DNA of 9,282 bases. It comes from DATLYH01 sp035575035. GTDB taxonomy: Bacteria > Planctomycetota > Planctomycetia > Gemmatales > Gemmataceae. Positions within the stretch are counted from its first letter, which is position 1, and each line of letters begins with the position of its first letter. The stretch covers positions 1 through 9,282 of the forward strand of contig DATLYH010000011.1 of NCBI GenBank assembly GCA_035575035.1, written 5' to 3'. The notes under the pieces are model-generated. The model made no database searches and was not told where the DNA came from. It saw nothing but the letters and a program-made list of their open reading frames with translations. Both the position numbers and the translations under genes were made by a program. Below are positions 5,460 through 9,282 of this stretch, piece after piece.

Positions 5460-7640
5460 ATGAGATGGATTAGCATCATCGTGCTGGCAGGGTGGCTGCT
5501 TAACTCGGCGGCGCCGGCCGCGCCGGTGCGTTATGGAGAGAGCAACACGGAGCTATCCGTCAGCGCCGTGAGCGACCGTACGGTGCAGATCATCCTTGTC
5601 CCCCTGGACGAGCACGGCAAGCCGCGGCCCGCCCCGCCTTCGACCGTGCTTATCGAACAACGGCCCGAGGTCAAGCTGCGCTGCCGTGAGCTGAACGGCG
5701 TGGAGGAAGTCGCGATCGGCAAACTGCGGGTACAGGTCCGGCCGCAGCCGCTTGCCGTCTCTGTTGAGAGGCCGTCCGGCAAGGTGGTGCAGGAATTGAT
5801 CCTCGGCACTGACGGCTCGGTGGCCTTCCGCACCCCGGCGCCGGTGCTCGGCCTGGGTGAGGGGGGACCGCAGTTTGACCGGCGTGGGGAGTACTACCGC
5901 CTGGTGAACGGCCAGGTGCCGCCGCTCCTGGCGACGCATGGCGGGACGATCCGCGTCCCGTTCCTCCTCGGCACCGATGGCTGGGCCTTGTTCATCCATC
6001 GGCCGTGGGGCGAGTTCGACCTGCGCGAGGGGAAAGGGCGCTTTCTGCCGCGGAAGGAGGCGCAGGGCAGGGAGCCCCTAGAAGTGTATGTGATCGATGT
6101 CCAGGAGCCGGCCGACGCGCTGGCGGAATACATCCGGCTGACGGGCCGGCCGGTGATGCCGCCCCGGTGGGCGCTCGGCTACATGCAGTCGCACCGCACC
6201 CTAGCCGGGCCGGAGGAGCCGCTCCAGATCGCCCGGACCTTCCGCGAGAAGCAGCTGCCCTGCGACGTCCTCATCTATCTCGGCACCGGCTACTGTCCGA
6301 ACGGCTGGAACGTCGACCACGGCACACTGGAGTTCAACCCGAAGGCGTTTGACCGCCCCAAGGAGAACCTGCGGGTCTTGCACGAGTTGAACTTCAAGGT
6401 TGTCCTCCACGTGAACCGAGCCCCGCGCAACCTGTTCGGTGCTTCTGTAGCGGAGCCGTCCGACTCTCCGGTACACATCCGCAACTACTGGGCGCGGCAC
6501 CGGGAGGTGTTCGCGCTCGGCGTGGACGGCTGGTGGCCGGACGACGGCGACGAATTGCCCGTTGAAGCACGGCTGGCGCGGCACCGCTGCTACTATGAGG
6601 GGCCGCTGCAAGACCGCCCCAATGTCCGCCCCTGGAGCCTGCATCGCAATGGCTTCGCTGGAGTGCAGCGCTATGGCGGCTGGATTTGGTCCGGCGATGT
6701 GCAGTCGCGCTGGGCGACCCTGGCCGCCCATGTACCGGTGGGGCTGAACAGTTCGCTGAGCCTCTCGCCCTTCTGGGGTACCGACACCGGTGGGTTTGTG
6801 CCTACCAGGGAGTTCACTGGCGAACTCTACACGCGGTGGTTTCAGTTCGCGGCATTCACGCCGCTGTTCCGCTCCCACGGGCGCACCTGGAAGTTGCGCC
6901 TGCCCTGGGGCTGGAACATGGGCGACCCGGGCCCTGTGGAAACCAACCTGCAACCGGCCCCTGCCGAGCTGCGCAACGCCGCGGTCGAGCCGATCTGCCG
7001 GAAGTACCTCGAGCTGCGCTACCGCCTGCTCCCTTACAACTACACCCTGATGCGCGAGGCGTGCGATACCGGCCTGCCGCCGATGCGGGCGCTGTGGCTG
7101 CACTACCCCGACGACCCGGAGGCGGTCCAGCGCGGCGATGAGTATCTCTGGGGCCGTGACCTTCTCGTTGCCCCAGTGACAACGAAGGGGGCGACCGAGC
7201 GCCGGCTCTACCTCCCGGAAGGGGACTGGTATGACTTCTGGACCAACGAGCGCCACGTCGGCCGGCGGCCGTTGACGCGGCCGGTGGACCTGGCCACACT
7301 GCCGCTCTTTGTCCGCGCCGGGGCGATCCTACCCCTTGACCCCGTCCGCCAGTACACCGCCCAGCCCACCGACGAGCCGATGACCATCCGTGTTTATTCC
7401 GGCCAAGACGGCGAATTCCGCTGGTACGAGGACGACGGCCAGACACTCGACTACCTGCGGGGCAAGTTCGCCTGGACCCGGTTGAGGTGGGACGACCGGC
7501 AGCGCCGCCTCATCATCGAACCGGAAAGCGGGCCCGGCACACTCCAGCCCGCGGCCCACACGATGGTCGTCGAACTCATCCCCGACAGCAAACGGCAGAC
7601 GGTACGCTACGCCGGCAAGCGAGTGGAAGTCAGCTTCTGA
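5460..7640 (+). CDS. Exported glycoside hydrolase family 31 (alpha-glucosidase/alpha-xylosidase-like)
   Basis: From the preferred start the product is 726 aa. Residues 1-21 are a signal peptide (MRWISIIVLAGWLL, ending APAAP), so it is exported. An N-terminal beta-sandwich (about 25-215) contains LGLGEGGPQFDRRG and the strand GTDGWALFIHRPWGEFD. The GH31 (beta/alpha)8 barrel follows, about 235-600, opening with RPVMPPRWALGYMQS. The catalytic nucleophile is probably Asp361 in GVDGWWPDDGDE, matching the family W-x-D pattern. The acid/base is probably Asp413 in WIWSGDVQSRW, followed by FWGTDTGGF, a GH31 hallmark. The C-terminus (about 600-726) has the beta-sandwich seen in GH31 enzymes, including RVYSGQDGEFRWYEDDG. 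The enzyme should cleave alpha-linked glycans; the exact substrate (glucoside, xyloside or other) cannot be told from motifs. It sits directly after the S9 peptidase, as part of an exported degradation pair. An ATG at 5397 is the alternative start. Confidence 0.93.
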   Translation: MRWISIIVLAGWLLNSAAPAAPVRYGESNTELSVSAVSDRTVQIILVPLDEHGKPRPAPPSTVLIEQRPEVKLRCRELNGVEEVAIGKLRVQVRPQPLAVSVERPSGKVVQELILGTDGSVAFRTPAPVLGLGEGGPQFDRRGEYYRLVNGQVPPLLATHGGTIRVPFLLGTDGWALFIHRPWGEFDLREGKGRFLPRKEAQGREPLEVYVIDVQEPADALAEYIRLTGRPVMPPRWALGYMQSHRTLAGPEEPLQIARTFREKQLPCDVLIYLGTGYCPNGWNVDHGTLEFNPKAFDRPKENLRVLHELNFKVVLHVNRAPRNLFGASVAEPSDSPVHIRNYWARHREVFALGVDGWWPDDGDELPVEARLARHRCYYEGPLQDRPNVRPWSLHRNGFAGVQRYGGWIWSGDVQSRWATLAAHVPVGLNSSLSLSPFWGTDTGGFVPTREFTGELYTRWFQFAAFTPLFRSHGRTWKLRLPWGWNMGDPGPVETNLQPAPAELRNAAVEPICRKYLELRYRLLPYNYTLMREACDTGLPPMRALWLHYPDDPEAVQRGDEYLWGRDLLVAPVTTKGATERRLYLPEGDWYDFWTNERHVGRRPLTRPVDLATLPLFVRAGAILPLDPVRQYTAQPTDEPMTIRVYSGQDGEFRWYEDDGQTLDYLRGKFAWTRLRWDDRQRRLIIEPESGPGTLQPAAHTMVVELIPDSKRQTVRYAGKRVEVSF

Positions 7641-7689
7641 CGGCGTCGGGGAAGCCGCCCCTCACCTCGCGATCCCGCCCGGCACGCCC

Positions 7690-7718
7690 GCGACGGGTAG
7701 TAGCGCCGACCTCGTCGC
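7690..7718 (+). terminator. Possible transcription stop hairpin after the GH31 gene
   Basis: GCGACGGG (7690-7697) can pair with CTCGTCGC (7711-7718), making 8 bp with one G-T wobble around a 13-nt loop, 50 nt past the GH31 stop. No T-tract follows, so intrinsic termination is doubtful. Confidence 0.25.
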
Positions 7719-7917
7719 TCCTGCTCCCAGGCGCTGACCCAACTTTTAAGTATCCCTGACCCGCTGCTGAGAGCAAAGCAGGTGGCCATGTAGCGGAGGA
7801 TGGCGGCGGGAGCGTACTTGCAGGGGACGCCCAGGGGTTGCTTCCAGACAGCCTCGCGTCAGCAAGGTCATCACGATAATCGACCTCGCAATCGTCCTGC
7901 CCGCTTCCACTACCTTC

Positions 7918-7946
7918 TTGACAGCAGTCGGGTGGGCTTGTGGAAT
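7918..7946 (+). promoter_or_regulatory. Candidate sigma-70-type promoter for the vWA-PP2C genes
   Basis: A perfect -35 box TTGACA (7918-7923) is followed after 17 nt by TGGAAT (7941-7946), a 4-of-6 match to the -10 consensus. Exact TTGACA is uncommon by chance in GC-rich DNA. Transcription would start about 175 nt before the vWA start, giving a long leader. The weak -10 box keeps confidence low. Confidence 0.35.
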
Positions 7947-8128
7947 ACTGAGTCGATCGGAGCGATGCGCGATATGCCAGCCCGTGGCAGCGCCGCACAG
8001 CCGGGGTCGTAAGAGACGGAAACAATGTGACCGCCGCCGCGATGGACCGACCGGCGCCAGTCGTTCGAATCATCCATTCGGCCGCAAGGTCGAGCGTCGA
8101 ATCGTTTCTCTAGCTGCTGGAGGGTCTA

Positions 8129-9022
8129 ATGTACACCGCCGAGATTAGCCGGAACAACCCGTCCATGTTCCTGTTCCTCATCGACCAATCGGGGTCCATG
8201 CAGGATGTGCTCGACCCCGAAAACGTCCGGCCAATGAAGGAGCCGGTGGCCGTGGACGGGCGAACCTACACACACAGCGCATCTGGCTCCACGAAAGCTG
8301 AGGCGCTTGCCGATGCCATCAACCGCCTCATTCAGAACCTATGCATTAGGTGCGCCAAGGAGGAGGGTGTTCGTGATTATTTCCATCTTGGTGTGATCGG
8401 CTACGGACAGCAAGTCGGGCCCGCCTTCAGCGGCAGCCTGGCAGGCCGCGAATTGGTGCCGATCAGTGAGGTGGCGAATTCGCCCGCCCGCATCGAGACG
8501 CGGAGGAAGCAAGTCCCTGACGGTGCCGGTGGCCTAGTCGATCAACAGGTGAAATTCCCGATCTGGTTTGACCCGGTCGCCAACGGCGGTACACCGATGT
8601 GCCAGGCCTTGAAAGAGGCACATCGCATCGTGCAAGGTTGGCTCAGCCAGTACCCGAATTGCTTTCCCCCGATCGTCATCAACATCACGGACGGAGAATC
8701 CACAGACGGCGATCCATCGAGCGTGGCGGCCCGTCTGCGGAGTTTGTCCAGCACGGACGGCGAGGTCCTTCTGTTTAACCTTCATCTCTCCTCTCAGAAA
8801 AAGCGCCCTATCGAATTCCCAAGCACGGATGCAGAATTACCCGACCAGTACGCGAAGCTCCTGTTTCATATGTCGAGCCCTTTGACGCCGTTCATGATCA
8901 AGGCGGCCAGGGAGGATGGGTATCCAGTCGCCGAAGGGGCGCGCGGCTTCGCGTTCAACGCCGACATGGTCGCCACCATCAAGTTTCTTGACATCGGCAC
9001 ACGGCCGTCAAACCTGCGGTGA
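8129..9022 (+). CDS. vWA domain protein with intact MIDAS, TerY-like module
   Basis: The product is 297 aa, with no signal peptide or membrane helix, so it is probably cytoplasmic. The vWA fold fills most of the protein. The metal-ion-dependent adhesion site is complete: DQSGSM (Asp19, Ser21, Ser23) after the hydrophobic strand MFLFLI, Thr155 in NGGTPM, and Asp188 in INITDGES. Further segments include YFHLGVIGYG (84-93), LAGRELVPISEVAN (104-117), VLLFNLHLSS (213-222) and a C-terminal ARGFAFNAD near 271-279. It is close to a conserved family of stand-alone vWA proteins that, from memory, sit next to PP2C phosphatases and Ser/Thr kinases. The start at 8129 has GGAGGG at 8119-8124. The PP2C-like gene begins 8 nt after the stop, so the two are probably one operon. 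The inferred role is a metal-dependent protein-interaction scaffold in a phosphorylation-controlled system. By eye, A/T in third codon positions appears more often here than in the hydrolase genes. Confidence 0.9.
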   Translation: MYTAEISRNNPSMFLFLIDQSGSMQDVLDPENVRPMKEPVAVDGRTYTHSASGSTKAEALADAINRLIQNLCIRCAKEEGVRDYFHLGVIGYGQQVGPAFSGSLAGRELVPISEVANSPARIETRRKQVPDGAGGLVDQQVKFPIWFDPVANGGTPMCQALKEAHRIVQGWLSQYPNCFPPIVINITDGESTDGDPSSVAARLRSLSSTDGEVLLFNLHLSSQKKRPIEFPSTDAELPDQYAKLLFHMSSPLTPFMIKAAREDGYPVAEGARGFAFNADMVATIKFLDIGTRPSNLR

Positions 9023-9030
9023 GGGTGGTG

Positions 9031-9282
9031 ATGAACATTCATGCCGAGCCCTTCTGGGTTCCCAAACAGGGGCACCACGAGGAGGAATACGAAGATGCGG
9101 TCTGGCCGCCGGAGCCTCGGGACTATCCCGCTGCGGATGTACACCTGGCCATAGCTGACGGAGCCACCGAGTCATCGTATGCGCGGGACTGGGCCCGCTT
9201 ACTTGTCCAAGCCGTTGGTCAGGAGCGCTTACAACTGCACCCTCTGCCGGACGGAACCGATGCTTCGCGGACCGAGTACTGT
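9031..9282 (+). CDS. PP2C-like Ser/Thr protein phosphatase, N-terminal part (cut by window edge)
   Basis: An open frame of 84 codons runs from the ATG at 9031 to the right edge with no stop. The opening MNIHAEPFWVPKQG leads to EEEYEDAV (17-24), which fits the first metal-ligand strand of PP2C enzymes (R-x-x-N-E-D-A type; Asp22). VHLAIADGATES (37-48) follows, whose Asp43-Gly44 matches the core D-G metal-binding motif of the PPM/PP2C family. The helix SYARDWARLLVQAV (49-62) also fits the fold. The enzyme would remove phosphate from Ser/Thr residues using two Mn/Mg ions. It starts 8 nt after the vWA stop, with GAGGG at 9021-9025; an in-frame GTG at 9028 is an alternative start. The remaining motifs lie outside the window, so catalytic competence cannot be judged. 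The partner kinase would be expected downstream. Confidence 0.75.
   Translation, partial: MNIHAEPFWVPKQGHHEEEYEDAVWPPEPRDYPAADVHLAIADGATESSYARDWARLLVQAVGQERLQLHPLPDGTDASRTEYC

Larger units (their letters stand above)
7641..8128. other. 488-nt region without a convincing gene
   Basis: No recognised protein is encoded here on either strand. A minus-strand frame (7630-8073, 147 codons) and short plus-strand frames are rich in Arg/Ser/Pro and show no family motif; the former also overlaps the GH31 stop. The region holds a weak hairpin close behind the GH31 gene (7690-7718), a perfect TTGACA box (7918) and the ribosome binding site of the vWA gene (8119-8124). A minus-strand reading from about 7845 to 7740 looks faintly protein-like but is preceded by several stops; it may be a relic or chance. 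The region separates the hydrolase pair from the vWA-PP2C module and may be an insertion boundary. Confidence 0.5.

Noticed and set aside
6201..7256. 351-codon minus-strand open frame opposite the GH31 gene
   Set aside because: It is a shadow of the GH31 coding strand; the translation shows no recognisable fold or motif.
7630..8073. 147-codon minus-strand frame in the gene-poor region
   Set aside because: It overlaps the GH31 stop, is Ser/Arg/Pro-rich and shows no motif or good ribosome binding site. It is kept only as a possible relic in the region description.
8055..8085. tRNA T-loop-like GTTCGAATC
   Set aside because: The flanking bases do not form the 5-bp T-stem, and no anticodon or acceptor stem could be built around it.
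1..9282. CRISPR array, rRNA or insertion sequence
   Set aside because: No regularly spaced repeats of 20-40 nt, no rRNA-like segments, and no transposase domain or terminal inverted repeat pair were seen.

Overview
The window is high-GC bacterial DNA that looks planctomycete, possibly from the Gemmata/Pirellula side. The case rests on gene families: a PSCyt1-type 'planctomycete cytochrome c' protein, a sigma factor of the Rhodopirellula/Verrucomicrobium ECF type, and a FecR-like anti-sigma protein with a C-terminal lectin-like domain, all in one minus-strand operon. The exact genus cannot be read from this sequence.

Layout. (1) Positions 2606 down to 1, minus strand: ECF sigma factor, then FecR/ConA-like membrane protein (ATGA overlap), a 72-nt gap holding a perfect 12-bp hairpin, then the first 138 codons of a PSCyt1-type c-type cytochrome that runs off the left edge. 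This is a typical planctomycete surface or extracytoplasmic operon: the sigma factor is probably controlled by the FecR-like protein, and the cytochrome gene normally continues into DUF1549/DUF1553 domains. (2) Positions 2607-2928: divergent intergenic region with a short AT-richer tandem repeat built from CTTG-starting 7-8-mers with overlapping dyads. (3) Positions 2929-7640, plus strand: an exported S9 (DPP4-like) serine peptidase followed closely by an exported GH31 alpha-glycosidase, probably co-transcribed. (4) Positions 7641-8128: a 488-nt stretch without a convincing gene, holding a weak hairpin after the GH31 gene and a perfect TTGACA box. (5) Positions 8129-9282, plus strand: a vWA-domain protein with a complete MIDAS motif, then, after 8 nt, the N-terminus of a PP2C-like protein phosphatase cut by the right edge.

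The first three blocks are ordinary planctomycete biology: secreted hydrolases and a sigma/anti-sigma-controlled cytochrome operon. The most interesting part is the right edge. A vWA protein tightly coupled to PP2C is the signature of TerY-phosphorylation-triad-like modules (vWA + PP2C + Ser/Thr kinase), which have been proposed to act in stress response or defence. The expected kinase would lie just outside the window, so the triad is an inference and not an observation.
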